A stretch of DNA of 64,000 nucleotides from assembly GCF_018406645.1 (NCBI RefSeq), contig NZ_AP024546.1, positions 2,170,001 to 2,234,000 of the forward strand. Direction: 5' to 3'. The notes below the pieces were generated by a model. The model saw nothing but the letters and a program-made list of their open reading frames with translations. It was not told the origin of the DNA and searched no databases. Origin of the DNA: Lysobacter helvus (lineage in GTDB: Bacteria; Pseudomonadota; Gammaproteobacteria; Xanthomonadales; Xanthomonadaceae). Made by a program: the position numbers and the translations under genes. Shown one piece after another: positions 30,006 through 39,822 of the stretch. Within the stretch, counting starts at the first letter, position 1; the number at the start of each line of letters is the position of its first letter.

Positions 30006-31349
30006 TCAGCGCCCCGCGCTGGCCACGCTGTTGCGATCGAGCCGGTCGAGGCGCGCATCGAGCGGCGGGTGCGTCTTGTACAACTGCGCCAGGTTGCCCG
30101 ATGTGCTGCCGCGCGCCGTCATCTTCTGCAGCACCGCATACAGCGCCAGCGGATCATAGCCCGCGCGCGCCAGGTACACCTCCGCGGCCTCGTCGGCGCG
30201 GAACTCCGCCTCGCGGTCCAGCCGCGTCGCCAGGATGGTGGCGCCGTGCCGCGCGACGTATTCCTTCGCCATGCTGCCCGCCACGCCGCCGCCGACGCTC
30301 ACGTTGTCGGACGCCGCGTTGGTCAGCGCCGTCTGCGTTTCCTGTTTCTTGATCACGTTGTAGTGGTCGCGCTGCACGACGTGGCTCAGCTCGTGGCCGA
30401 TCACCGCCGCCACTTCGTCGTCGTCGCCCAGCAATTCGTACAGGCCGCGCGTCACGAGGATGTAGCCGCCCGGCGCGGCGAACGCGTTGATCTCCTGCGT
30501 GTCGATCACCGCGAAACTCCACGGCAGGTCGGGGCGCGAGGTCTGCGACGCCATCCAGCGGCCGACGCGGTTCACGCGCGCCTGCGCCTCGGCGTCGTTC
30601 CACAGCGGCGCGGCGCCGAGCACGCGGCCGGCGATTTCCGGGCCGAGCGCCACTTCTTCGGCGCGCTGTTCGGATTCGGATTTGCCCTGCGCGGCCTCGG
30701 CGACGTCCGCCGCGGAGTTCACGGGCGCGGGCGCACCGATGCCCACCGCGGACAACAACCCGCGCGCGAACGACATGCCGCCGCGCTTTTCCTGCTGCGT
30801 CGCTTTCGGCGCGGCGTCGGCGACCGGCTTGAACTCCGTCGCGTAGGGCACTTGCTTCGCGTGGTGTCCCTTCGCGTTCGCATCGCTGGCGGCGGCTTCG
30901 GGCGACACGCGGTTGTTTTCCATCTGCGCGAACTGCGCACCGTCGTACGCCGCGGACTTGAGATCGCTTTCGTCGATGCCGCGCACGCCCGCCGTTTCCG
31001 ACACGCGGCCCTTGCCGGCCTTGCCGATGAACAGCGCGCCTGCGTTGCCGTTGTTCGCGCTCGCGTATTCCATGCGCACGTCGTTGACGCGCACGAAGCC
31101 GGACTTGCCGTCCGGCGTGCCGACCTGGAACCACAGGCCCTGCTGTCCCGCGACCTGCACCTTCGCATCGCGCTTGAGCGTGGCGACGGTGGGCGAGTTG
31201 AAATCCGGTGCGCTGTGCACGTCCACCGACGGCTTGTGCACGATGGCCGAGGTGGCCGGATCGGCCGCGAACGCGAGCGCGGCCACCAGCAGTGCACCGG
31301 CCAGGCCGGACAGCAGCGGGACGATTATTCGGTGGGCGGCGTGTTGCAT
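30006..31349 (-). CDS. M48 family metalloprotease with SH3-like domain
   Basis: A 447-residue exported protein. A signal peptide or anchor occupies residues 8-29 (IVPLLSGLAGALLVAALAFA). Next is a bacterial SH3-like domain (about 36-95, VDVHSAPDFNSPTVATL), a linker rich in Ala and Gln, and an M48 peptidase domain with HELSH at about 319-323 and the third metal ligand in DREAEFRADE. SH3-like domains often bind cell wall, so the enzyme may act on periplasmic or peptidoglycan-associated proteins. Its start overlaps the end of the CHASE2 gene by 25 bases, suggesting coupled translation. Confidence 0.9.
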   Translation of the reverse strand: MQHAAHRIIVPLLSGLAGALLVAALAFAADPATSAIVHKPSVDVHSAPDFNSPTVATLKRDAKVQVAGQQGLWFQVGTPDGKSGFVRVNDVRMEYASANNGNAGALFIGKAGKGRVSETAGVRGIDESDLKSAAYDGAQFAQMENNRVSPEAAASDANAKGHHAKQVPYATEFKPVADAAPKATQQEKRGGMSFARGLLSAVGIGAPAPVNSAADVAEAAQGKSESEQRAEEVALGPEIAGRVLGAAPLWNDAEAQARVNRVGRWMASQTSRPDLPWSFAVIDTQEINAFAAPGGYILVTRGLYELLGDDDEVAAVIGHELSHVVQRDHYNVIKKQETQTALTNAASDNVSVGGGVAGSMAKEYVARHGATILATRLDREAEFRADEAAEVYLARAGYDPLALYAVLQKMTARGSTSGNLAQLYKTHPPLDARLDRLDRNSVASAGR

Positions 31350-33250
31350 GCAGCGGCTCCGGGATTGCAGCTCGGGTCACCCTGCAATAACGGATTTTCC
31401 GCCGAAAGCGGCCACTCGCCCGGCGCGTCCAGCAGCTGTCCGAGCGCTTCGCGCAGGCGCAGGCGATTGCCGCGATCGCCGCTGTCGTCGGGCGTGCGGT
31501 CGGCGTTTTCGTCGACTTCGCTGGCCATCACGTACACGAGCACGATGCCGTCGTCGTCCAGGCGATCGTCGTACGCATTCAAGTACGCGTGCAGGTCGGC
31601 CAGGTCGCGCTTGGCGAGCGCGATCGCCTGCGGCAGGTCGTCGCCCTTCCACACCATCAGCATCAGGTCGTCGAGCGTTTCGTGCAGCCAGCTCTTGCGT
31701 TCGACGACGCCTTCCAGCATCACCGCATCGCTGCCCGCATACAGGAACCTGCGCAGGCGGCGGCGGTATTCGCGGCGACGGCGCGCGGCGGCGCGTTCAT
31801 CCAGCGCGGAGTAGGGCACGAAGCGCACGCGCGCGAACACGAGGCAACGATCGCGGTCCGGATCGAACTCTTCGAGGAAGTCGCCGTTGCCCACCGCGCG
31901 GCCGCGCTGGATCGCCGCATACGTGCGACACGCGCCGAAGCACAGGCTGACGAAGCCGATGCTCGCGTAGATGTCGAAGAACACGCGGAAGAACGTCAGG
32001 CCCGCGTACGCGAGGATCAGCAGCACGAGGTTGGTGGCGACGAAGACCGAGTCGATGTCGGTGGCCGGCTCGCCGCGGAAGAAGGCGAACGCGGTCAGCA
32101 GCACGAGCGTTGCCGCGAGCAGGTATTTCAGCGACGGCGGCGGCATCCAGATCGCGGTGCCGTCGACGAGGGCGGCGGTGGCTTCGGCGTGGACTTCGAC
32201 GCCGGCCATCGCGGGTTTGACCGGCACCGGTTTCGCATCGTTGAGGCCGGACGCGGTGTAGCCGACGAGGGCGATGCGGCCCTTCAGGTCCGGGATCGGT
32301 GATTTGTCGCAGACCCGCTTGCCTTCGATCAGGTCGAACGCGCTGATGAAGGGCAGGCGGTGTTCATCGCCATTGCGCCAGTCGGGGCGCACGGACGCGG
32401 GAAACGACGCCGCGGGCCGGCCCGTGTCGAACACGGCCAGGCGCAATGCGAGCGAGGGCACCGCCCAGTCGCCGGCGGACAGCGAAAGCGGGATGTCGCG
32501 CAGCACGCCGTCGACGCCGCGTTCGACATTGATCAGGCCCGCGTGCGTGCGCATCGACTTGCCGTAGGGCAGCAGCAGCGCGAGGGACGGACCCGGACGC
32601 TCGGCCGAGGGGATGCGCGCGAATGCGCCGGGCGCGAGCGATGCGCGCGTGGTGCCGGTGGTGGTGGTGCCGGTGGTGGCGTTGAAGTCGTCGTCCAGGT
32701 GCGATGCGCCGAACACGAAACGCCCGGCGCCGCCTTCGGCCATGGACTCCAACGTGTCGTCACCGATCGGATCCACGGGCGAGGGCTCGGCGAACATCAC
32801 GTCGTAGCCGACCGCCTTGATGCCTGCGCGATCGAGTGCATCGAGCAGGTCCGCATGGCGTTGCCGGCTCCACGGCCAGCCGCCTTCCCCGCGCTTTCGG
32901 AACTGGTCGATCGAACAATCATCGATCTCCACGACCACCACGCGCTTGGATGTCGGCGGTTGCACCGGCCGGCTCTTGATCACCGTGTCGAACACCGCGT
33001 CTTCCGCGGAATTCAACGAGCGCGCACCGCCGTAACCCGCGACGCCCCAGTCGTACGCCAGCCAGCCGATCGCGAGCAACGCGAGCACCGGATAGAACGC
33101 GAACTTCAACCGCAGCGCGAGCCGCGAGAACGGACGCTTGTAACTGCGCTCGACGAACGTCCACGCGTTGATGAACGCATCGGCCGACGACGCCATCCAT
33201 GCATCGACCCAGGTCAGCAGCTTGCGCTTGCCTCCGCGGGGTCGGCCCAT
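31325..33250 (-). CDS. CHASE2 sensor protein with unknown C-terminal domain
   Basis: A 641-residue membrane protein. One helix (about 47-67) is followed by a large periplasmic CHASE2 domain (about 80-360; KRVVVVEIDDCSIDQF, DVMFAEPSP) and then about three helices (365-445), the usual CHASE2 topology. The remaining 200 cytoplasmic residues are not a cyclase, kinase or GGDEF domain that I can recognise; they hold an Arg-rich stretch, a helical KSWLHETLDDLMLMVWKG segment and an acidic end. Inside the periplasmic part, two 5-residue repeats TTGTT/ATGTT-like are encoded by tandem 15-base units (32651-32680). The gene starts three bases after ispA. Confidence 0.85.
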   Translation of the reverse strand: MGRPRGGKRKLLTWVDAWMASSADAFINAWTFVERSYKRPFSRLALRLKFAFYPVLALLAIGWLAYDWGVAGYGGARSLNSAEDAVFDTVIKSRPVQPPTSKRVVVVEIDDCSIDQFRKRGEGGWPWSRQRHADLLDALDRAGIKAVGYDVMFAEPSPVDPIGDDTLESMAEGGAGRFVFGASHLDDDFNATTGTTTTGTTRASLAPGAFARIPSAERPGPSLALLLPYGKSMRTHAGLINVERGVDGVLRDIPLSLSAGDWAVPSLALRLAVFDTGRPAASFPASVRPDWRNGDEHRLPFISAFDLIEGKRVCDKSPIPDLKGRIALVGYTASGLNDAKPVPVKPAMAGVEVHAEATAALVDGTAIWMPPPSLKYLLAATLVLLTAFAFFRGEPATDIDSVFVATNLVLLILAYAGLTFFRVFFDIYASIGFVSLCFGACRTYAAIQRGRAVGNGDFLEEFDPDRDRCLVFARVRFVPYSALDERAAARRRREYRRRLRRFLYAGSDAVMLEGVVERKSWLHETLDDLMLMVWKGDDLPQAIALAKRDLADLHAYLNAYDDRLDDDGIVLVYVMASEVDENADRTPDDSGDRGNRLRLREALGQLLDAPGEWPLSAENPLLQGDPSCNPGAAACNTPPTE

Positions 33251-33253
33251 GGC

Positions 33254-34132
33254 TCAGTGCGTCCGTTCGACCGCGGCGCGGGCCAGCGCGGCGAGGGCGT
33301 CGGCGCGTGGGCCGAGGGGCGCGAGCGCGTCGCGCATGTCGGTCGCCAGTTGCTGCAGGCGCGCGCGCGTGGCGTCCAGGCCGAGCAGGGCGGGGAACGT
33401 CGCCTTCTGCTGCGCGGCGTCCTTGCCCGCGGTCTTGCCGAGCGCGGCGCTGTCGCCTTCGACGTCCAGCAGGTCGTCGCGCACCTGGAACGCGAGGCCC
33501 AGCGCATCGGCGAACGTATCCAGGCGCGCACGCGACGCGGCCTCCGCGCCCGCGGCGATCGCGCCGAGGCGCACGGACGCGCGGATCAACGCGCCGGTCT
33601 TCATCGCGTGCAAGCGTTGCAAGGCAGGCAGGTCGATCGCGACACCACCGGTCGCGTCGATGTCGAGCGCCTGCCCGCCGCACATGCCACGCACGCCGGC
33701 GGCCTGCGCGAGTTCGGCGAGCATCGCCACGCGCAGGTCGGCGGACAACGGGGCTTGCGTGAGTTGCTCGAACGCGAGCGACTGCAACGCATCGCCCGCG
33801 AGGATCGCGGTGGCTTCGTCGAATGCGATGTGCACCGTGGGCTTGCCGCGGCGCAGCGCGTCGTCGTCCATCGCGGGCAGGTCGTCGTGCACCAGCGAAT
33901 AGGCGTGGATCAGTTCGACGGCGACGGCAGGCGCATCGAGCGATGCAACGTCCGCGCCGAACGCGGTGCCGGTGGCGTACACGAGCAACGGACGCATGCG
34001 CTTGCCGCCGTCGAGCGCCGCATGGCGCATCGCGCCGTGCAGGCGTTGCGGGGATTGATCGGCGGAAGGCAGCGCGGAAGCGAGCGCCGCGTCGACGCGC
34101 GTGCGCCAGGGCGCGAAGTCGACCTCAGGCAT
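33254..34132 (-). CDS. ispA: Farnesyl diphosphate synthase
   Basis: A 292-residue short-chain prenyl transferase that makes farnesyl diphosphate for undecaprenyl, quinone and haem side chains. The first aspartate motif is DDLPAMDDD (83-91) and the second DDLLD (about 219-223); GGKRMRPLL is the substrate-binding block. It overlaps xseB by eight bases, the E. coli xseB-ispA layout, but dxs, which follows there, is replaced by the CHASE2 gene. Confidence 0.95.
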   Translation of the reverse strand: MPEVDFAPWRTRVDAALASALPSADQSPQRLHGAMRHAALDGGKRMRPLLVYATGTAFGADVASLDAPAVAVELIHAYSLVHDDLPAMDDDALRRGKPTVHIAFDEATAILAGDALQSLAFEQLTQAPLSADLRVAMLAELAQAAGVRGMCGGQALDIDATGGVAIDLPALQRLHAMKTGALIRASVRLGAIAAGAEAASRARLDTFADALGLAFQVRDDLLDVEGDSAALGKTAGKDAAQQKATFPALLGLDATRARLQQLATDMRDALAPLGPRADALAALARAAVERTH

Positions 34133-34394
34133 CCGCGGCCGGCGCGCCGAAGGGCTCGGCGTTGTCCGGCTGTTCCGGGTCGCTCAGCAGGCGCACGCGC
34201 AGTTCCGCCTGTTCCAGCGCGGTCTGGCACTTGCGATACAGGCCGACGCCGCGTTCGTAGGCGGCGAGCGATTCTTCCAGGCTCATCTCGCCGTGTTCCA
34301 TCTTCTCCACCAGCTGTTCGAGCTGGTCGAGCGAGGCTTCGAAATCGGCGACCGGGGAAGGGGTTTCGAGCTTGGCGTCGGGCATGCGCGGCAT
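34125..34394 (-). CDS. xseB: Exodeoxyribonuclease VII small subunit
   Basis: A small helical protein of 86-89 residues with the family core [20 protein letters not shown] and [19 protein letters not shown]. It partners XseA (not in the window) in single-strand exonuclease VII. Two ATGs three codons apart, at 34394 and 34385, are both usable; neither has a clear ribosome site. The C-terminal tail is Ala/Pro rich. Confidence 0.9.
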   Translation of the reverse strand: MPRMPDAKLETPSPVADFEASLDQLEQLVEKMEHGEMSLEESLAAYERGVGLYRKCQTALEQAELRVRLLSDPEQPDNAEPFGAPAADA

Positions 34395-34440
34395 GGCGCG
34401 CAGTGTGATGCGCGGCCTGCCATGGGTCAATCGCGCACGC

Positions 34441-35742
34441 TTATGGCGAGGGCGGGGTCCAGCGCACGCTGGCGTCGTGGTCCTGCAACCAGCGTGCGAA
34501 CACGTCGGCCAGCAGGCGGTCGCCGGCCGCGAGGACCTGGTCGTCGCCATCCACCAGCAGGGGCAGGCGTTCGCGGTCCCAGGTGGGCAGGCCCGCGTCC
34601 TGCAATGCGTGTTTGAGGCTGTGCGAATGCGACCGGCCCGGCAGCACGATGCGTTCGCCCCCGCGGCGCAGGCGCACGCGCAGCGGGGCGTCGAAGGCGT
34701 CGGCGCCGATCAGTTCGAGGGCGCCGCCGTCGGGCAGCACCAGCGGCATGCGGCCGTCCCAGGTGTCGGACCAGTCGGCGGGCAGGGCGGGCGCGTTGGG
34801 CGCGGCGCGCAGGCGGTCGCACCAGCGGCGGATGTGCGCGCCGGACCAGGCGAAGCGGAAGTCGGCATCGTCCGCGCCTTGGAGCAAGTCGGCTTCGATC
34901 TGCGCGATGCCTTCGGCGGGCAACGGGGGCAGCGACGTCCCGGCGATCCAGCGACGCAGCACCCGGGCGCGGCGCGAGGGGTCGAGCGCGCGCAACGCGG
35001 GGACGGACAGGATCGCGGGATCGTCGGTGCGTGCGGTGTCGAGTGCACGCAGGTCGTCGTCGGCGAGCAGCTCGGCGGCTTCAGCGCTCAATGCGGCCGA
35101 ACGCGCGAAGGCGGCATCGACGCGCGGCCAGCGTTCGCGCAACAGCGGCAACACCTGGTGGCGCAGGAAGTTGCGGTCGTGTTCGAGCGCGCTGTTCGAC
35201 GGATCGTCGATCCAGGACAAGTCGTGTGTCTGCGCGTACGCGATCAGCTCCGTGCGCGGCACGTCGAGCCAGGGCCGCCACAGGAAGCCCTGCGCGAACG
35301 GTTGCAGCGCCCGCATCGCGCCGAGGCCATCGGGGCCGGAGGCGCGCAGCGCCCGCAGCAGGAAAGTCTCGGCCTGGTCGTCGCGGTGGTGCGCAAGCGC
35401 GAGGATGTCGCCCGGATCGAGCGCTTCGACGAATGCCGCGCGACGCGCGGCGCGGGCCGCGGCTTCGAGCCCGAGGCCGGCGCGCCTGTCGACTTGCACG
35501 CGCGCGATGTGCAACGGGATGCGCAAGGCTTCGCACACGACGGCGCAGTGCGCGGACCAGGCATCGGCGTCGGCGTGCAGGCCGTGGTGGACATGGATGG
35601 CGCGCAAGGTGCGTGCGCGCACGCTCGGCATCGCCGCGAGCGCGTGCAGCAGCACGGTGGAATCCAGCCCGCCGCTCAACGCGACGACGATCGCGCCATC
35701 GCGGCCGGTCTCGGGCAAACGGAGGTCGAGGGCGGACGTCAT
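34441..35742 (-). CDS. tilS: tRNA(Ile)-lysidine synthetase
   Basis: A 433-residue enzyme that converts the wobble C of tRNA(Ile2) to lysidine so that it reads AUA. The PP-loop SGGLDST lies at 23-29, followed by [13 protein letters not shown] and [17 protein letters not shown], typical of TilS. The C-terminal domain includes [20 protein letters not shown]. The ATG at 35740-35742 is supported by homology; a much longer in-frame opening upstream is not. It is followed by xseB 46 bases on. Confidence 0.94.
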   Translation of the reverse strand: MTSALDLRLPETGRDGAIVVALSGGLDSTVLLHALAAMPSVRARTLRAIHVHHGLHADADAWSAHCAVVCEALRIPLHIARVQVDRRAGLGLEAAARAARRAAFVEALDPGDILALAHHRDDQAETFLLRALRASGPDGLGAMRALQPFAQGFLWRPWLDVPRTELIAYAQTHDLSWIDDPSNSALEHDRNFLRHQVLPLLRERWPRVDAAFARSAALSAEAAELLADDDLRALDTARTDDPAILSVPALRALDPSRRARVLRRWIAGTSLPPLPAEGIAQIEADLLQGADDADFRFAWSGAHIRRWCDRLRAAPNAPALPADWSDTWDGRMPLVLPDGGALELIGADAFDAPLRVRLRRGGERIVLPGRSHSHSLKHALQDAGLPTWDRERLPLLVDGDDQVLAAGDRLLADVFARWLQDHDASVRWTPPSP

Positions 35743-35756
35743 CGCGCCCGCCGCCG

Positions 35757-36503
35757 TCAGGCGAGGTCCTGCAGCTCGCGCCTGGCGAGGTCGATCCACG
35801 CGCGCTGTTCGCGCTGGTAGTACTTCGGCGCGAGCGACGAACGCTTGGCGATTTCGCGCAGCACGTTGGCGGCGTCGGCGGGGCGGTTGGCGCGCTTGAG
35901 CAGCTGCGCGTAGCGCACGCGGGCTTCTTCGCCGGGGTAGCCCTGCACCAGCGCTTCGTATTCCGACAGCGCCTTGTCGATGTCGCCGCTGGCTTCCACG
36001 GTGCGCGCGTACAACAGATGGCCGTCGAACGAACGGAATTTCGGGTTGGCCGCGATCAGCGCGTCGAGCGTGGCGCGCGCCTCGGCGGGCAGGTCCAGCG
36101 CGAACTGCGCCTGCGCCAGGCCGAGCATCAGGTGCGGGTCGGTCTGGTACATGCCCGTGAGCGAATTGCGGAACATCTCCAGCGCTTGCTGGTAATCGCC
36201 GCTGGCCAGGCTTTGTTCGGCGAGGCGGCGGCGGTTGTCGATCGTGTCGGCGATGTCGAGCTGGCGCGCGGCGTGGCGCTTGCCGCGTTCCGGATCGATG
36301 CGCTGGCGCACGCCCTTCACGGCGCGGCGCGCGGTGGGGCTGCTGCCGAGGGTGGGGACGACTTCCGCGAAGACGTACGCCGCGACGGCGATGTAGCTGC
36401 CGACGACCAGGATCCAGATCCAGTACGTCGGCCGCTGCGTGCGCACCGCGTGCACGATGCACGCGATCTGCAGCGCGATCGACAGCAGGAAGATCGGGCT
36501 CAT
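35757..36503 (-). CDS. Membrane-anchored TPR-like protein
   Basis: A 248-residue protein with two hydrophobic segments at the N-terminus (about 1-20 and 26-47) and a cytoplasmic or periplasmic helical part with three to four TPR-like units, for example ARTVEASGDIDKALSEYEAL. Function is unknown; the gene sits between accA and tilS in many Xanthomonads as a conserved hypothetical, as I recall. Spacings of 19 and 14 bases to its neighbours indicate co-transcription. Confidence 0.82.
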   Translation of the reverse strand: MSPIFLLSIALQIACIVHAVRTQRPTYWIWILVVGSYIAVAAYVFAEVVPTLGSSPTARRAVKGVRQRIDPERGKRHAARQLDIADTIDNRRRLAEQSLASGDYQQALEMFRNSLTGMYQTDPHLMLGLAQAQFALDLPAEARATLDALIAANPKFRSFDGHLLYARTVEASGDIDKALSEYEALVQGYPGEEARVRYAQLLKRANRPADAANVLREIAKRSSLAPKYYQREQRAWIDLARRELQDLA

Positions 36504-36522
36504 GGAGGCGTGGGGTTGCGGG

Positions 36523-37482
36523 TCAGGCGGCTTCGTACGCGCCGTAGCCGCGCAGGCGCTTGTAGCGGCGCTCGAGCAGTTCCGGCACCGGCACGCCCGA
36601 CAGCGCGTCGATTTCGTTGACCAGCACGGCCTTCAGGCGCGTGGCCATCTGCCGCGGCTTGCGGTGCGCGCCGCCGATGGGCTCGCGCACGATCTTGTCG
36701 ATCAGGCCCAGTTCCTTCAGGCGCTTGGCCGTCAGGCCGAGCTGTTCGGCAGCGTCCTTCGCCTTCTCCGCGGTCTTCCACAGGATGGAGGCGCAGCCTT
36801 CCGGCGTGATCACCGAGTACGTGCTGTATTCGAGCATCAGCGTGCGGTCGCCGACGCCGATGGCCAGCGCGCCGCCCGAACCGCCTTCGCCGATCACCGT
36901 GCAGATGATCGGCGTCTTGAGTTCCGACATCTCCAGCAGGTTGCGCGCGATGGCCTCGGACTGGCCGCGTTCTTCCGCGTCGATGCCGGGCCACGCGCCG
37001 GCGGTGTCGATGAAGGTGAGCAGCGGCAGGTTGAAGCGTTCGGCCAGCTTCATCAGGCGCAGCGCCTTGCGGTAGCCCTCGGGCTTGGGCATGCCGAAGT
37101 TGCGCTTGATCTTGGCCTTGGTGTCGCGGCCCTTCTCGTGGCCGATCACCACGACGCTGCGACCTTCGATGCGGGCCAGGCCGCCGACGATGGCGTTGTC
37201 GTTGGCGAAGGCGCGGTCGCCGGCGAGTTCCTGGAACTCGTCGCAGATCACGCGCAGGTAATCCAGGGTGTACGGCCGCGCCGGGTGGCGGGCGAGCTGC
37301 GAGATCTGCCAGGGCGAGAGGTCGCGGAAGATCTGCGCGGTGCGCAGGCGCAGCTTGTCCTGCAGCGCGTGCACTTCGGCATCCATGTCCACCGCCGGGC
37401 CGTGGCTGGCGTGGCGGAGTTCCTGGAGCTTGGCTTCCAGGTCGGCGATGGGCTGCTCGAAGTCGAGGTAATTCGGGTTCAT
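36523..37482 (-). CDS. accA: Acetyl-CoA carboxylase carboxyltransferase alpha subunit
   Basis: A 319-residue subunit, the same length as in E. coli, that transfers CO2 from biotin to acetyl-CoA in the first step of fatty acid synthesis. Clear blocks are [59 protein letters not shown] and [11 protein letters not shown]. The ATG at 37482 fixes the start. In E. coli it follows dnaE directly; here a glycosidase and a transporter lie between. Confidence 0.97.
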   Translation of the reverse strand: MNPNYLDFEQPIADLEAKLQELRHASHGPAVDMDAEVHALQDKLRLRTAQIFRDLSPWQISQLARHPARPYTLDYLRVICDEFQELAGDRAFANDNAIVGGLARIEGRSVVVIGHEKGRDTKAKIKRNFGMPKPEGYRKALRLMKLAERFNLPLLTFIDTAGAWPGIDAEERGQSEAIARNLLEMSELKTPIICTVIGEGGSGGALAIGVGDRTLMLEYSTYSVITPEGCASILWKTAEKAKDAAEQLGLTAKRLKELGLIDKIVREPIGGAHRKPRQMATRLKAVLVNEIDALSGVPVPELLERRYKRLRGYGAYEAA

Positions 37483-37587
37483 TGCGACAAGGGTCGGCCG
37501 CGGAAAGGGGGGCAGTGTAGCCCACGGGTCCGGACCGTACCGAGCCGTGCGGACGGCTATGCTCGGACCCCTCCGAGGAGGGTGGCG

Positions 37588-39822
37588 ATGGCACGTGCAG
37601 GGTGGGCGGGTGCGGCAATGGTGGCGGGGTTGCTGGCGTGCGGGCTCGCGTACGCGGGAGGGCCGAAGGCGGCGGCGCGGCAGACCGCTGTCGTCGACGC
37701 CGGCGTCCTGCGCTTGCGGCTGTCGGTGCCCGGCGCCACCGATGCCGAGTCGGGATGGGCCCTCCAGCTCCGCGATCCGGATCGGCCGCGCGTCCCGGGC
37801 AACACGGACCCGGTGCATTCGCTGCCCGAGCGACTGGCCCCGCGCATCACCTCGACCGACGACGGATACGTCCGCGTGTCCTTCGCGCTGCAGCCCGGCG
37901 AACACGTCTACGGATTGGGCGACAAGGCCGGTCCGCTCGATCGCCGCGGCCGCACGTTCACGTTCTGGAATACCGACGCCTACGCGTGGGACGCCGCGCG
38001 CGATCCGCTGTACAAGGCGATCCCGTTCGCGCTGGTCGTCGGCAAGGACGGGGCGTACGGCTTGCTGCTCGATGATCCGCGGCGCAGCACGTTCGACGTG
38101 GGGCAGACGGATCCGTCGCGGATGGTGGTGACCGTCGAAGGCGGTGCGATCGATGTCTACGTGATCGCCGGGCCCACGCCGCGCGACGTGCTGCAGCGCT
38201 ACGTCGACCTCACCGGCCATGCGCCGCTGCCGCCGAAGTGGGCGCTGGGGTTCCAGCAATCGCGTTACACGTATGTGCCGGAAGCACGCGTGCGCGAAGT
38301 CGCGGACACGTTGCGCGCGCATCGCATTCCCGCCGATGCGATCTACCTCGACATCGGGTTCCAGGACGCGAACAAACCGTTCACCGTTGACCGCAAGCTG
38401 TTCCCGAATTTCGGGAAGATGATCGGCGACCTGCGCGCGCAGGGGTTCAACACGGTGCTGATCACCGACCTGCACATCGCGAAACAGGCGGGCTATGCGC
38501 CGTACGACAGCGGCGTGGCGCAGGATGTGTTCGTCAAGCGCGCGGGCGCGGACTACGTCGGCAACGTGTGGCCCGGCCCGAGCGTCTTCCCGGATTTCAC
38601 GCTCACGCGCGTGCGCGACTGGTGGGGCGAGTTGTACACGGACTTCGTGCGCATGGGCGCGGCGGGGTTCTGGAACGACATGAACGAGCCGTCCGTGTTC
38701 GACGTCCCCGGTGGCACGATGCCCGGCGACGTGGTGCATCGCCTCGACGACGGCAGCACGCGCACGCACCGCGTGCTGCACAACGCGTACGGCATGCAGA
38801 ACGCGCGCGCGACGTACGAGGGCTTGTTGAAGCTGCGGCCAGGCGAGCGTCCCTTCGTGCTGACGCGCGCGGCGTTCGCGGGCACGCAGCGTTACGCGGC
38901 GACGTGGACCGGCGACAACTCGGCGAGCTGGCAGCACCTCGCGCAGAGCACGCCGAACCTGTTGTCGCTCGGGTTGTCGGGCATGGCGCTGGCGGGCGAC
39001 GACATCGGCGGGTTCATCGGGTCACCGCCGGCGGATTTGCTCACGCGCTGGTACCAGCTGGGCGCGTGGAATCCGGTGTTCCGCAGCCACGCGGCGACGG
39101 ATACGCGCGGGCACGAGCCGTGGGTGGACGGGCCGGCGCAGGAAGCGCTGCGGCGCGCGGCGATCGAACAACGCTACCGGTTGATGACTTACCTCTACAC
39201 GGCGGCGGAAGAGAGCGCGCGCACCGGCGCGCCGATCATGCGACCGGTGTGGTTCGACGACGTCGCCGCGGCGGGGAGCGATCGCGATTTCCTGTTCGGC
39301 GCGGACCTGTTCGTCGCGCCCGTCGTCGACGAGCGCGTCGATGCGCACACGGTGCAGTTGCCGCGCGGCACCTGGTACGGGCTGCGCGATGGCGTGCAGC
39401 ATGCGGATGCGAAGCCGCTGGTGCTGGATCCGCGGCCGGCCGACGTGCCGGTGTATGTGCGAGCGGGCGCCATCATTCCGATGCAGCCCCTGGTGCAGTC
39501 GACGAGCGAAACGCCGAAGGGTCGACTTGAAGTGCACGTGTGGTGGCCGGTCGGTGGCGGCCCGTGCGCGGGTTCGCTCTACGAAGACGACGGCCACACC
39601 ATGGCGTACCAGCGCGGCGAGTTCCTGCGCGTGCGTTTCTCGTGCCATGCGCTCGACGGGGTCATGACGCTCGAGGCCGTCAACGAACACGCCGCCTTCG
39701 TCCCCTGGTGGCGCGAAATCGTCGTGATCGTGCACGGCCCCAAGGGCGGGCCCGGCAAGGAAGGCGCGCGCATCCGCGACGCGCGCGCCGGATGGAAGGT
39801 GACGCTCCGTCAGCCCGGATAG
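37588..39822 (+). CDS. Secreted glycoside hydrolase family 31 enzyme
   Basis: A 744-residue exported alpha-glycosidase, probably an alpha-glucosidase or alpha-xylosidase. A signal peptide of about 23 residues ([18 protein letters not shown]) opens the protein and its ATG follows GGAGG. The catalytic nucleophile region [10 protein letters not shown] places Asp at 364, and TGDNSA places the acid/base Asp at about 443, both as in GH31. Earlier blocks such as [21 protein letters not shown] also match. The C-terminal beta domains end in a WYGLRDG segment. The precise substrate cannot be read from sequence. Its stop overlaps that of the convergent transporter gene by 13 bases. Confidence 0.9.
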   Translation: MARAGWAGAAMVAGLLACGLAYAGGPKAAARQTAVVDAGVLRLRLSVPGATDAESGWALQLRDPDRPRVPGNTDPVHSLPERLAPRITSTDDGYVRVSFALQPGEHVYGLGDKAGPLDRRGRTFTFWNTDAYAWDAARDPLYKAIPFALVVGKDGAYGLLLDDPRRSTFDVGQTDPSRMVVTVEGGAIDVYVIAGPTPRDVLQRYVDLTGHAPLPPKWALGFQQSRYTYVPEARVREVADTLRAHRIPADAIYLDIGFQDANKPFTVDRKLFPNFGKMIGDLRAQGFNTVLITDLHIAKQAGYAPYDSGVAQDVFVKRAGADYVGNVWPGPSVFPDFTLTRVRDWWGELYTDFVRMGAAGFWNDMNEPSVFDVPGGTMPGDVVHRLDDGSTRTHRVLHNAYGMQNARATYEGLLKLRPGERPFVLTRAAFAGTQRYAATWTGDNSASWQHLAQSTPNLLSLGLSGMALAGDDIGGFIGSPPADLLTRWYQLGAWNPVFRSHAATDTRGHEPWVDGPAQEALRRAAIEQRYRLMTYLYTAAEESARTGAPIMRPVWFDDVAAAGSDRDFLFGADLFVAPVVDERVDAHTVQLPRGTWYGLRDGVQHADAKPLVLDPRPADVPVYVRAGAIIPMQPLVQSTSETPKGRLEVHVWWPVGGGPCAGSLYEDDGHTMAYQRGEFLRVRFSCHALDGVMTLEAVNEHAAFVPWWREIVVIVHGPKGGPGKEGARIRDARAGWKVTLRQPG

